A stretch of DNA of 7,537 nucleotides from Clostridia bacterium (GTDB taxonomy: Bacteria > Bacillota > Clostridia > Christensenellales > Maliibacteriaceae): the NCBI GenBank assembly GCA_017935825.1, contig JAGBGW010000101.1:1-7537 (forward strand). The letters run 5' to 3'. The number at the start of each line of letters is the position of its first letter. Position 1 is the stretch's first letter. The position numbers and the translations under genes are program-made. Of the stretch, positions 1 to 6,097 are shown piece after piece. The notes beneath the pieces are model-generated. The model did not search any database and had not been told where the DNA came from. It worked only from the letters and a program-made list of their open reading frames with translations.

Positions 1-9
1 AATACAAAT

Positions 10-498
10 ATGCTTGTGACCCGTATGCAAAAGAAAATGATCGATTTTTACGAGGGCAGTATCCGCGATATCGAGCATTTTTTGAAAGTTTTGTCCTATG
101 CATCCCTCATCGGTCGGATGGAAGGTGTGGACGAAAAAACGCAAGGTTTGATCGAAATGGCGGCCATCGTCCATGATATTTCAATTCCATACTGCAGAAA
201 AAAGTACGGCAGTGCCAACGGTAAGTATCAGGAAAAAGAATCCGAAGCCATCCTTCGTCCCTTCCTTGCGGAGTTTGAACTGGAACAGGATGTGCTTGAG
301 CGCATTATCTACCTGATTTCTCACCACCATACCACTGACAATATCGACGGCATCGATTACCAGATTTTGATCGAGGCGGATTTTCTGGTCAACGCTGCAC
401 ACGACAATATGCCCAAGGAAAACATCCGCATCTTCCTTGACAAAGTGGTCAAAACCGCAAGCGGCAAAGCTTTGATCGAATCGGTCTTTTTAAGATAA
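10..498 (+). CDS. HD-domain phosphohydrolase (possibly 5'-incomplete)
   Basis: A 162-residue protein with a complete HD metal-binding pattern: first His at H23 (IEHFLKV), the HD doublet H55-D56 (AAIVHDI), a His cluster H105-H107 (LISHHHT) and the final Asp D124 (IEADFLV). This family binds divalent metals and hydrolyses phosphoester bonds, often of nucleotides; the substrate cannot be read from the sequence. It is soluble, with no signal peptide or membrane segment. The ATG at 10 is the first in the window, but the frame stays open to base 1 and no Shine-Dalgarno sequence is visible in the nine bases before it, so the true start could be upstream, or at the ATG at 25. The length and the short N-terminus before the first HD His fit a nearly or fully complete protein. 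Its stop codon overlaps the AAGGAG that serves the next gene (araB, 11 nt away), so it is the first visible gene of the operon. Family assignment is firm; function is unknown. Confidence 0.88.
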   Translation: MLVTRMQKKMIDFYEGSIRDIEHFLKVLSYASLIGRMEGVDEKTQGLIEMAAIVHDISIPYCRKKYGSANGKYQEKESEAILRPFLAEFELEQDVLERIIYLISHHHTTDNIDGIDYQILIEADFLVNAAHDNMPKENIRIFLDKVVKTASGKALIESVFLR

Positions 499-509
499 GG
501 AGAAACACC

Positions 510-2171
510 ATGAGCGAAAAATATGTTATCGGTCTTGATTACGGCACCCTTTCGGGGCGCGGCGTGCTGGTGCGCGTGTCCGACGGCGAGATTTTAAACA
601 GCTTCGTCTACAACTATCCCCATGCTGTCATGGACGAGATTTTGTGCGAAACAGGGGAGAAGCTGCCCGAAAACTGGGCACTGCAGGTTCCCCATGACTA
701 TGTGGAAGTTCTGGATAACGTGGTGCCCCGCCTGATGGCAGAAAGCGGTGTTGAAAGAAGCGACGTCATCGCCATCGGTGTGGACTTTACCTCCTGCACC
801 ATGCTGCCTGTGGATGAAAATAACGTCCCTCTTTGCGAACTGGACGAATATAAGACCTGCAAATACGCCTACGCCAAGCTTTGGAAGCACCACGGCGCAC
901 AGCCCGAGGCGGACGTGATCAACGCCCTTTTGGAAGCACGCGGTCTGGAAGAAGACCCTCGTTTCGGCGGCAAGGTTTCTTCCGAGTTGATGGTGCCCAA
1001 GGCCATGGAGACCCTCCTTGATGCGCCTGAGATCTACGAAGCGGCGGATGAATTTGTGGAGGCAGGCGACTGGCTGACCCGTGTGCTTACCGATTCCAAC
1101 GACCGCTCCTGCTCCATGGCAGGCTATAAGATGTGGTGGAACGCACTGGAAGGCTATCCCGATGCCGATTTCTTCAAAGCGTTGGATCCCCGTCTTGAGA
1201 ACTTCACATCCGAAAAACTGCCTGGTAAACTGCGCGGCATGGGTGAGCGGATCGGCGTTTTGAGCAAAGTATGGGCAGACCGCCTTTGCCTTGCAGAGGG
1301 CATCGCCGTGGCACCTGCCATCATCGATTCCCATGCAGGTTTCCCCGGCAGCGGCGTTTCCCGTCCCGACCAGATGATGATGGTGCTGGGTACCTCCAGC
1401 GTTATGCTTGCACTGACCGACCAGCCCTATTCCAGATACGGCGTCATGGGCGGCGTGCGCGATGCCATCGTGCCCGGCTGGTATGCTTTGGAATCGGGTC
1501 TTGCCTGTGTTGGCGACCTGTTCGGCTGGTATATGGAAAACATGCTGCCTGCATCCTACGAAAAACAGGCACAGGCAGAGGGTAAGGATGTTTTCACTTA
1601 TCTCAACGAAAAAGCTTCGGCACGAAAAGTCGGCGAAGGCGGCGTGCTGGCACTTGACTGGTTCAGCGGCAATAAGACCCCCTTCGTGGACGGTAGCCTT
1701 TCGGGCGCACTTGTGGGCATGAACATGACCACCCGTCCCGAGGATATCTACCGCGCCATGATCGAGGCGACGGCATTTGGCACCAAGCGCATTGTGGACC
1801 TGTACGAAGCCCATGGCGCAAACATCGCCGAAGTCATCGCATCGGGCGGCATCGCCATCAAAAACCCCTTTGTCATGCAGATCTATGCCGATGTTTTGGG
1901 CAAGGATATCTCCGTCACCGCATGCGATCAGGCGGCGGCACTTGGCTCTGCCATCTATGCAACGCTTGCCGCAGGCAGTGCAAACGGCGGCTACGACGAC
2001 TATACCGAGGCGGTACAGAAGATGTCCCAGCCCATGCTGACCACCTATCATCCCGTGGAGGAAAACACCGCACGCTACGCCAAGCTTTACAAGCTCTACT
2101 GTGCACTGGGCGGCAAAATGGGCGATGATGTGGATGAGATCATGCACGAACTGCGCAAAATCTGCGACTGA
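510..2171 (+). CDS. araB: L-ribulokinase (AraB, FGGY carbohydrate kinase)
   Basis: A 553-residue FGGY-family kinase that resembles Bacillus-type AraB along its whole length. AraB phosphorylates L-ribulose with ATP to L-ribulose 5-phosphate in the cytoplasm, in L-arabinose catabolism. The N-terminal ATP-binding fold begins with IGLDYGTLSGR (residues 7-17). Characteristic AraB segments follow: WALQVPHDYVEVL (56-68), GVDFTSCTMLPVDE (90-103), KLWKHHGAQ (123-131), AGYKMWW (204-210) and FFKALDPRLE (221-230). The expected catalytic base is D273 in IIDSHAG. The second-domain phosphate and adenosine motifs are GTSS (294-297) and ASGGIAIKN (444-452). The start is fixed by AAGGAG at 497-502, eight bases before the ATG and overlapping the stop codon of the upstream gene. 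The length is close to the roughly 560 residues usual for AraB. Isomerase (araA) and epimerase (araD) genes are not in the window, so the physiological pathway is inferred from family. A related ketopentose is a less likely substrate. Confidence 0.94.
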   Translation: MSEKYVIGLDYGTLSGRGVLVRVSDGEILNSFVYNYPHAVMDEILCETGEKLPENWALQVPHDYVEVLDNVVPRLMAESGVERSDVIAIGVDFTSCTMLPVDENNVPLCELDEYKTCKYAYAKLWKHHGAQPEADVINALLEARGLEEDPRFGGKVSSELMVPKAMETLLDAPEIYEAADEFVEAGDWLTRVLTDSNDRSCSMAGYKMWWNALEGYPDADFFKALDPRLENFTSEKLPGKLRGMGERIGVLSKVWADRLCLAEGIAVAPAIIDSHAGFPGSGVSRPDQMMMVLGTSSVMLALTDQPYSRYGVMGGVRDAIVPGWYALESGLACVGDLFGWYMENMLPASYEKQAQAEGKDVFTYLNEKASARKVGEGGVLALDWFSGNKTPFVDGSLSGALVGMNMTTRPEDIYRAMIEATAFGTKRIVDLYEAHGANIAEVIASGGIAIKNPFVMQIYADVLGKDISVTACDQAAALGSAIYATLAAGSANGGYDDYTEAVQKMSQPMLTTYHPVEENTARYAKLYKLYCALGGKMGDDVDEIMHELRKICD

Positions 2172-2183
2172 TGGAGGAACCTT

Positions 2184-2480
2184 ATGAGCATTACGGTTCA
2201 CATTTATTACTCGGGTCAGGGTGAAAACGCAAAGAATTTCGCCCGTGAAATGGCAGAATCGGGCACCCTTGACGCTGTTCGTGCGGAAGACGGCTGCGAA
2301 AGCTATGAGTATTTTTATCCCGTGGATAACCCCGAGACCGTGCTTCTGATCGTCCGCTGGGCAGATCAGGCCGCCATCGACTTCCATCACAAAACGCCCA
2401 TGATGCAGGAAATTGCACGTCTGCGCGAAAAGTATAAGCTGCACATGCGTGTGTCCCGTTATACCGACCTGTCGAAGTGA
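2184..2480 (+). CDS. ABM-fold small monooxygenase-like protein (putative quinol monooxygenase)
   Basis: A 98-residue protein with the layout of the antibiotic biosynthesis monooxygenase (ABM) dimeric alpha/beta barrel. It has a first strand (ITVHIYYSG), a helix (NAKNFAREMAES), the hallmark DGCESYEYFYPVDNPETVLLIVRW run (about residues 36-59), then ADQAAIDFHHKTPMMQEI with the family's His-His pair before the C-terminal strand. Members include cofactor-independent quinol oxygenases and many proteins without known substrate. No signal peptide. GGAGG at 2173-2177, six bases before the ATG, supports the start. It lies 12 nt after araB and 9 nt before the serine hydrolase, so all are probably co-transcribed. 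A role in clearing a reactive by-product is only a guess; the sequence shows fold, not reaction. Confidence 0.82.
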   Translation: MSITVHIYYSGQGENAKNFAREMAESGTLDAVRAEDGCESYEYFYPVDNPETVLLIVRWADQAAIDFHHKTPMMQEIARLREKYKLHMRVSRYTDLSK

Positions 2481-2489
2481 GGAAACATT

Positions 2490-3353
2490 ATGTCGTTGGA
2501 ACAATTTGAAGCACAGGCTTCCCAAATCGGTCTTCTTGGCATCCTCGTTACCAAAGATGGGGAACAGGTCTATCGTAAGACTTGGGATGACGAGTGCAGA
2601 CGAAATGTATATTCTGCAAGCAAAAGCTTCACCTCCACCGCCGTGGGCATCGCCATCCGCGAAGGGCTTTTGTCACTTGATGAAAAACTGGTGGATGTTT
2701 TCCCCGATGAACTGCCCGAAGTGGTGTCCGACAACCTTGCCAAAGCCACTGTGCGCGATTGCCTTACCATGTGTTTGGGACAGGGGAAGCCTTTCCTTAT
2801 GGGCACCATGCGCCCGTTTTATGAGGAGGACAACTGGGTCAAGCTCTGCCTTGCGCAGGAATTTACCGACGCCCCGGGTGAAAAATTCCTCTACAACAAC
2901 GTGGGTCCTTACCTTGCAGGCATTTTAGTACAGCGCCGTGCAGGCTGTGACCTTGTGTCGTACTTAACACCCCGTCTGTTCAAACCCCTTGGCATCAAAC
3001 GTCCCACATGGGAATGCGACCCCCTGGGCAACACCTTCGGCGCAGGCGGTCTGTTCCTGACGATGCGCGAACTGCATAAGCTTGGACTTCTGTACTTAAA
3101 CGAAGGCGTATGGGAAGGCAAACAGCTCGTGCCAAAAGAATGGGTGGAAGAATGCGCCAAAGCGCAGGACGTGCCCCACTACAGCTACCTTTTCTGGCGT
3201 GGGGAACAGGGCACTTACCGTGCTGACGGAAAATACTGCCAGCTTTCCATCATTGTCCCCGAAAAGAACGCGGTCATCACCACCGTTGCCGAGTGCCGCG
3301 ATTCCAAACCCCTCAACCGCCTGATATTCGATCACGTCTATCCGATGCTGTAA
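2490..3353 (+). CDS. Beta-lactamase-family serine hydrolase (class C / esterase-like)
   Basis: A 287-residue protein of the serine beta-lactamase-like superfamily. The nucleophile motif SxxK is S42-A-S-K45 (NVYSASKSFTSTAVG) and the second motif YxN is Y135-N-N137 (GEKFLYNNVGPYLAG). The third-strand box (KTG or HTG in penicillin-binding proteins and class C enzymes) is not present as such. Its place appears to be taken by YRADGKYCQ (243-251), a pattern I associate with non-lactamase esterase/peptidase-like relatives. FKPLGIKRPTW (164-174) and FGAGGLFLTMREL (183-195) are also typical of the family. There is no signal peptide, so it acts in the cytoplasm and is unlikely to give beta-lactam resistance. 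GAGGA at 2479-2483, overlapping the previous stop, sets the start. It is the last gene of the operon, followed by a hairpin terminator. Substrate unknown; an esterase or amide hydrolase is most plausible. Confidence 0.87.
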   Translation: MSLEQFEAQASQIGLLGILVTKDGEQVYRKTWDDECRRNVYSASKSFTSTAVGIAIREGLLSLDEKLVDVFPDELPEVVSDNLAKATVRDCLTMCLGQGKPFLMGTMRPFYEEDNWVKLCLAQEFTDAPGEKFLYNNVGPYLAGILVQRRAGCDLVSYLTPRLFKPLGIKRPTWECDPLGNTFGAGGLFLTMRELHKLGLLYLNEGVWEGKQLVPKEWVEECAKAQDVPHYSYLFWRGEQGTYRADGKYCQLSIIVPEKNAVITTVAECRDSKPLNRLIFDHVYPML

Positions 3354-3361
3354 ATGAAAAC

Positions 3362-3394
3362 AACCCCGACTTGCAGGAATGCAGGTCGGGGTTT
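3362..3394. terminator. Bidirectional hairpin terminator between convergent genes
   Basis: A 14-bp stem (AACCCCGACTTGCA at 3362-3375 pairing with 3380-3393, one G-U pair) closed by a GGAA loop. On the plus strand it is followed by TTTGTGGTT; on the minus strand by GTTTTC. It sits nine bases after the serine hydrolase stop and 27 bases beyond the end of the convergent minus-strand gene, so it can end both transcripts. Stem strength is good; both T-tracts are imperfect. Confidence 0.8.
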
Positions 3395-3421
3395 GTGGTT
3401 ATTAGATTGCAAAATCAAAAT

Positions 3422-3790
3422 TTACTTCAATTCGACATTCTCAACTTTTACTTTAAACATAATGAAATGCTCCATACCAACAGCACCAAATCTCTGTTGC
3501 AGAATTGGACATTCTTCAAGCATTTTCTGCTTTAAATCTTTATCGTCACATTCCGTTGCAAGACCGGTAATTCTAATCCATTCCCTTGATGTGGATTTTT
3601 TTGCAACAATCTGTATATGCTCGTTTTCTCTCATCTGTTTATGGGCTTGATTCATGTCATTCGTGGATAAGTATAAATTTTCTCCAACCTCCATGATTGC
3701 ACCGAATGGTCTGCCAGCGGGATAATCTCCGTTGATAGATAAAACAAAGAAGGAACCACACTCTTTCAAAAAGTCATACGCTTTACTCAT
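3422..3790 (-). CDS. Pyridoxamine 5'-phosphate oxidase-like split-barrel protein
   Basis: A 122-residue protein of the PNPOx-like FMN-binding split barrel. It shows an N-terminal helix (YDFLKECGSFFVLS), the RPFG motif (residues 27-30, GDYPAGRPFGAI), a strand and threonine segment (GENLYLSTND, 36-45), QMRENEHIQIVA (52-63), the WIRITG strand (71-76) and a C-terminal FKVKVENVEL strand. Small stand-alone members often bind flavin or F420-like cofactors or haem; the cofactor and substrate cannot be read here. AAGGAG (CTCCTT at 3799-3804 on the plus strand) lies eight bases before the ATG. It is 52 nt downstream of the cyclase gene on the same strand. That gap is AT-rich and has a TTGAAC (3841-3846) but no convincing -10 at 17 nt, so an own promoter is possible but unproven. 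The gene is clearly AT-richer than its neighbours: two 60-base stretches (3481-3540, 3601-3660) count 37% GC against 53% in a sampled araB stretch. Confidence 0.85.
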   Translation of the reverse strand: MSKAYDFLKECGSFFVLSINGDYPAGRPFGAIMEVGENLYLSTNDMNQAHKQMRENEHIQIVAKKSTSREWIRITGLATECDDKDLKQKMLEECPILQQRFGAVGMEHFIMFKVKVENVELK

Positions 3791-3842
3791 ATCAAAATCT
3801 CCTTATCGTTTTTTGTATTAAGAATTATTTAATTCATTGTGT

Positions 3843-4436
3843 TCAATCACCCACCAAAATTGCTCGGCAGGGGGCACCGTCCGCACCTGCAAGGTTCAGC
3901 GGTGCGGCGTTTAAGAAGTAAACACCTTCTGCCACATCGTGGAGTCGGATGCCTTCCAGCAAAACAACTTCTGCGGACAAAAGCGCCACATGCACTGCCA
4001 TGGGTGCATTTTCGGGACCAACGGTCTGGGATTCGTTGCCAAGCAGCAGAAGGTTGGAAGAAGCAAATACCTCCGCTGCCTCCAATGACACTTCCGCATT
4101 GCCTTTGATGAGGATTCTGCTCGCCGCATCGGGATCATGTTCCTTTGCCTTTGCAAGGATTTGTACGGCATCCTCGGCAGAAACGATGCCTTCATGTTCC
4201 GCCACATATGCCATTCCAACAAAAGCTTCCAGATCGATTTCATCCACCGTTTTTCCATCTTTGATGAAGTGGAACGGTGCATCGACGTGGGTGCCGTTAT
4301 GAGCGCACATGCTGAAGCTGGTCAGGTTGTAAAGGTCGCCCTGCCCGATGGAACTGAGTATCTTTTTCTCGGGCGCAGGGTCGCCGGGGTAGACTTCACA
4401 GCCAAAGACTTCCTGAGAAATATCGTAGATTTTCAT
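3843..4436 (-). CDS. Cyclase family metal-dependent hydrolase (KynB/kynurenine formamidase-like)
   Basis: A 197-residue protein of the cyclase family that includes bacterial arylformamidase KynB. The signature HNGTHVDAPFHF gives H46, H50, D52 and H56, and a distal pair H149 (AVHVALL) and E161 (LLEGIRL) completes the set. The spacing of all six fits the metal-ligand and catalytic pattern I know for KynB enzymes. The C-terminal GVYFLNAAPLNLAGADGAPCRAILV (171-195) is also typical. Members hydrolyse amides, formamides or cyclic substrates; no kynurenine-pathway gene is nearby, so kynurenine formamidase should not be assumed. No signal peptide. AAGGAAG (plus-strand CTTCCTT, 4445-4451), inside the end of the upstream acetyltransferase gene, supports the start. 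The two genes are only 3 nt apart and surely share a transcript. Confidence 0.9.
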   Translation of the reverse strand: MKIYDISQEVFGCEVYPGDPAPEKKILSSIGQGDLYNLTSFSMCAHNGTHVDAPFHFIKDGKTVDEIDLEAFVGMAYVAEHEGIVSAEDAVQILAKAKEHDPDAASRILIKGNAEVSLEAAEVFASSNLLLLGNESQTVGPENAPMAVHVALLSAEVVLLEGIRLHDVAEGVYFLNAAPLNLAGADGAPCRAILVGD

Positions 4437-4439
4437 TGC

Positions 4440-4979
4440 TTAATCTTCCTTTATAGGCTGAATATTATCCGCCGAGCGTACGGTGTAGTTGTCCCGATAA
4501 AAGTCGTGATAGGATTGAAAATCGAGAGTGCAATCCTTGCCAAGCAGCTCCATGGGTACTTTGAACACAAGGGCGGACACATGCAAATCCTCCATACCGC
4601 AGGCAAGGTAGAACTGCTTGCGTTTTAAACGTTCCTCGTAGTTTTCCGCCTGCTGGTCTACAAGTTCGATCTCCACAAAGAAGCCCTTGCCTTGGTAGAT
4701 GGAAAGCATTTCTTTCATAAACCTGGTGCCGTAGCCTTTGCCGCGAACGCTTTTTTTGATTGCAAGATAGTCAAGCAGGATGAGGTTTTCATCATTGATG
4801 GTGGTGGCAAAGCCAAGGAAGCGCCCATTTTCCTGCGCATACCAGATGTCAGTCTTGTCCTGTGCCTGCATCATCGTAATGATGGAAAACGGCTTTCGCT
4901 CCTCTTTTGGAAAGGCAGCTCTATATAACAGATAGATTTTTAAAATCTGCAGTTTTGTTTTTGCCTGAATCAGTTGCAT
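4440..4979 (-). CDS. GNAT-family N-acetyltransferase
   Basis: A 179-residue GNAT protein counted from the ATG at 4979. The acetyl-CoA pyrophosphate-binding motif A is R79-G-K-G82-Y-G84 (SVRGKGYGTRFMKEM), preceded by the LLDYLAI strand (68-74). The N-terminal IYLLYRAAFPKEERKPFSII (15-34) resembles a common Clostridia GNAT subgroup. It transfers an acetyl group from acetyl-CoA to an unknown amine, in the cytoplasm. The frame stays open to an ATG at 5099, but I prefer 4979: it has an AAAGGA 11 bases upstream (plus-strand TCCTTT, 4991-4996), it removes 40 residues not expected for the fold, and it frees the divergent control region from coding sequence. It is the first gene of a minus-strand operon with the cyclase gene. 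Substrate unknown. Confidence 0.86.
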   Translation of the reverse strand: MQLIQAKTKLQILKIYLLYRAAFPKEERKPFSIITMMQAQDKTDIWYAQENGRFLGFATTINDENLILLDYLAIKKSVRGKGYGTRFMKEMLSIYQGKGFFVEIELVDQQAENYEERLKRKQFYLACGMEDLHVSALVFKVPMELLGKDCTLDFQSYHDFYRDNYTVRSADNIQPIKED

Positions 4980-4990
4980 AAGCGCATAAA

Positions 4991-4996
4991 TCCTTT
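4991..4996 (-). promoter_or_regulatory. Ribosome binding site that decides the GNAT start
   Basis: Minus-strand AAAGGA, 11 bases before the ATG at 4979. It favours this start over the longer open frame reaching 5099. It overlaps the -35 hexamer of the divergent plus-strand promoter, so the two control elements share bases. Confidence 0.6.
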
Positions 4997-5023
4997 GACG
5001 AATGGTGGGATATGTCTTATGAT
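4995..5023 (+). promoter_or_regulatory. Sigma-70-type promoter for the aldo/keto reductase-MFS operon
   Basis: TTGACG (4995-5000), a 17-base spacer, and TATGAT (5018-5023): five of six matches to each consensus hexamer at the ideal distance. Predicted transcription start is near 5030, giving a leader of about 54 nt before the ATG at 5084. It is the best promoter in the window. The assignment is by consensus only. Confidence 0.72.
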
Positions 5024-5031
5024 AATCATAA
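5017..5031. promoter_or_regulatory. Perfectly symmetric -10 region, possible bidirectional promoter
   Basis: TTATGATAATCATAA is a perfect inverted repeat (7-bp arms, one central base). The plus strand reads TATGAT at 5018-5023 and the minus strand reads the same hexamer from 5030 to 5025, so a -10 element is presented in both directions between the divergent GNAT and aldo/keto reductase genes. The minus direction lacks a good -35 at 17-18 bases, so it would be weaker. Confidence 0.5.
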
Positions 5032-5040
5032 CAGATTTGT

Positions 5041-5052
5041 TGCACACGTGCA
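5041..5052. promoter_or_regulatory. Candidate operator, inverted repeat TGCAC-AC-GTGCA
   Basis: A perfect inverted repeat with 5-bp arms and a 2-base centre, at about +11 to +22 from the predicted plus-strand start. This is a position where a repressor would block transcription. No regulator gene lies in the window, so the cognate protein is unknown and a chance repeat is possible. Confidence 0.35.
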
Positions 5053-5072
5053 GAAAAAGTTGATAAAAATAC

Positions 5073-5078
5073 GGAGGT
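5073..5078 (+). promoter_or_regulatory. Strong ribosome binding site that decides the aldo/keto reductase start
   Basis: GGAGGT five bases before the ATG at 5084. It shows that translation starts here and not at the earlier in-frame ATG at 5012, which lies inside the promoter and has no Shine-Dalgarno sequence. Confidence 0.85.
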
Positions 5079-5083
5079 ATTGT

Positions 5084-6097
5084 ATGTATCAGGCAGCAAA
5101 AGAACGCTATGATTCCATGAACTATGTCTACAGCGGCAAAACGGGTTTGAAATTGCCGCAGGTATCGCTCGGTCTTTGGCATAATTTCGGCGGAATTTTT
5201 AGCTATGAGAGCATGGTGGAGCTTTGCTGTGTCGCATTTGACAACGGCATCACCCACTTCGACCTTGCAAACAACTACGGCCCGCCCCGCGGCAGTGCAG
5301 AGGAAAACTTTGGCAGAATCCTCAAAGACCACCTGATGCCTTATCGCGATGAGCTGCTTATCAGCTCCAAGGCAGGCTATGACATGTGGGAGGGCCCCTA
5401 CGGCAACTTCGGCAGCAGAAAGTACCTCATCGCAAGCCTTGACCAGAGCTTGAAGCGCATGGGTCTTGATTATGTGGACATTTTCTATCACCACCGCATG
5501 GACCCCGAGACGCCTTTGGAAGAAACCATGGGCGCACTGGCACAGATCGTAAACAGTGGTAAGGCGCTGTACGTCGGTCTTTCCAACTACGACGGTCCCA
5601 CGCTGGAAAAAGCTTCCGCTATTTTGGAAGACCTGCGCGTGCCCTTCATCATCAACCAGAACCGCTATTCCATCTTCGACCGTACCATCGAAAACAACGG
5701 CTTGAAAGAAACTTCCGTCCGCCTTGGCAAGGGCATTATCTCCTTCAGTCCTCTTGCGCAGGGCATGCTCACCGACCGTTACTTGAACGGTATTCCCGAG
5801 GATAGCCGTATGGTCCGCGATGGCAGAAATCTCAAGCCCCTGGCACTGGAAGGCAACCGTCTTGAGCAGATCAAGCTCTTGAACGACATGGCAAAAGACC
5901 GCGGTCAGACCCTTGCACAGATGGCACTTGCATGGGTGCTTCGCGACGGCGCAGTGACCAGTGTTCTCATCGGTGCATCCAAGCCCCAGCAGATTCTGGA
6001 CAACATCGAAAGCCTTGCCAACACCACCTTCACCAAGGAAGAATGCGACCGTATCGACGAAATTACGGCAATGCATCCTGAATACAGAACCAAGTGA
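5084..6097 (+). CDS. Aldo/keto reductase (YghZ / Kv-beta-like group)
   Basis: A 337-residue NAD(P)H-dependent aldo/keto reductase that reduces aldehydes or ketones, including sugar or triose carbonyls, in the cytoplasm. The (beta/alpha)8 barrel carries the full catalytic tetrad: D60 and Y65 (HFDLANNYGPP), K96 (ISSKAGYDMW) and H137 (FYHHRMD). Cofactor-binding landmarks are GLSNYD (165-170), NQNRYSIFDR (191-200), FSPLAQGMLTDRYLNG (221-236) and IGASKPQQILDNI (296-308), where K300 replaces the more usual Arg. The NNYGPPRGSAEENFG and SHR-like DxFYxHR segments and the length resemble YghZ (glyceraldehyde-3-phosphate reductase-like) enzymes. The exact substrate is not readable. The start at 5084 is set by GGAGGT. 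The stop overlaps the start of the MFS gene, suggesting that the transporter imports the substrate or exports the product. Confidence 0.92.
   Translation: MYQAAKERYDSMNYVYSGKTGLKLPQVSLGLWHNFGGIFSYESMVELCCVAFDNGITHFDLANNYGPPRGSAEENFGRILKDHLMPYRDELLISSKAGYDMWEGPYGNFGSRKYLIASLDQSLKRMGLDYVDIFYHHRMDPETPLEETMGALAQIVNSGKALYVGLSNYDGPTLEKASAILEDLRVPFIINQNRYSIFDRTIENNGLKETSVRLGKGIISFSPLAQGMLTDRYLNGIPEDSRMVRDGRNLKPLALEGNRLEQIKLLNDMAKDRGQTLAQMALAWVLRDGAVTSVLIGASKPQQILDNIESLANTTFTKEECDRIDEITAMHPEYRTK

Noticed and set aside
594..2525. A 643-codon minus-strand open frame opposite araB and its neighbours
   Set aside because: It runs antisense through three well-supported plus-strand genes, is very rich in His, Cys and Gly with no recognisable domain, and spans gene boundaries. 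It is a mirror of the codon bias of the real genes.
2490..3353. Beta-lactam resistance gene
   Set aside because: SxxK and YxN are present, but there is no KTG box or signal peptide, and the context is a metabolic operon.
3293..3650. Small plus-strand open frames across the convergent terminator and opposite the PNPOx-like gene
   Set aside because: They pass through the terminator hairpin, lack ribosome binding sites and oppose a gene with clear family motifs.
5012..5083. N-terminal extension of the aldo/keto reductase from the ATG at 5012
   Set aside because: There is no ribosome binding site, the stretch overlaps the -10 and predicted transcription start, and GGAGGT at 5073-5078 clearly serves the ATG at 5084.
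4980..5099. N-terminal 40-residue extension of the GNAT protein
   Set aside because: It would run through the divergent promoter and past the start of the reductase gene, and has no ribosome binding site at 5099. The ATG at 4979 has one and gives a normal GNAT length.
4970..6076. A 368-codon minus-strand open frame opposite the aldo/keto reductase
   Set aside because: It has low-complexity Val/Ala/His composition and no family features, covers the divergent promoter and conflicts with the reductase, whose catalytic tetrad is complete.
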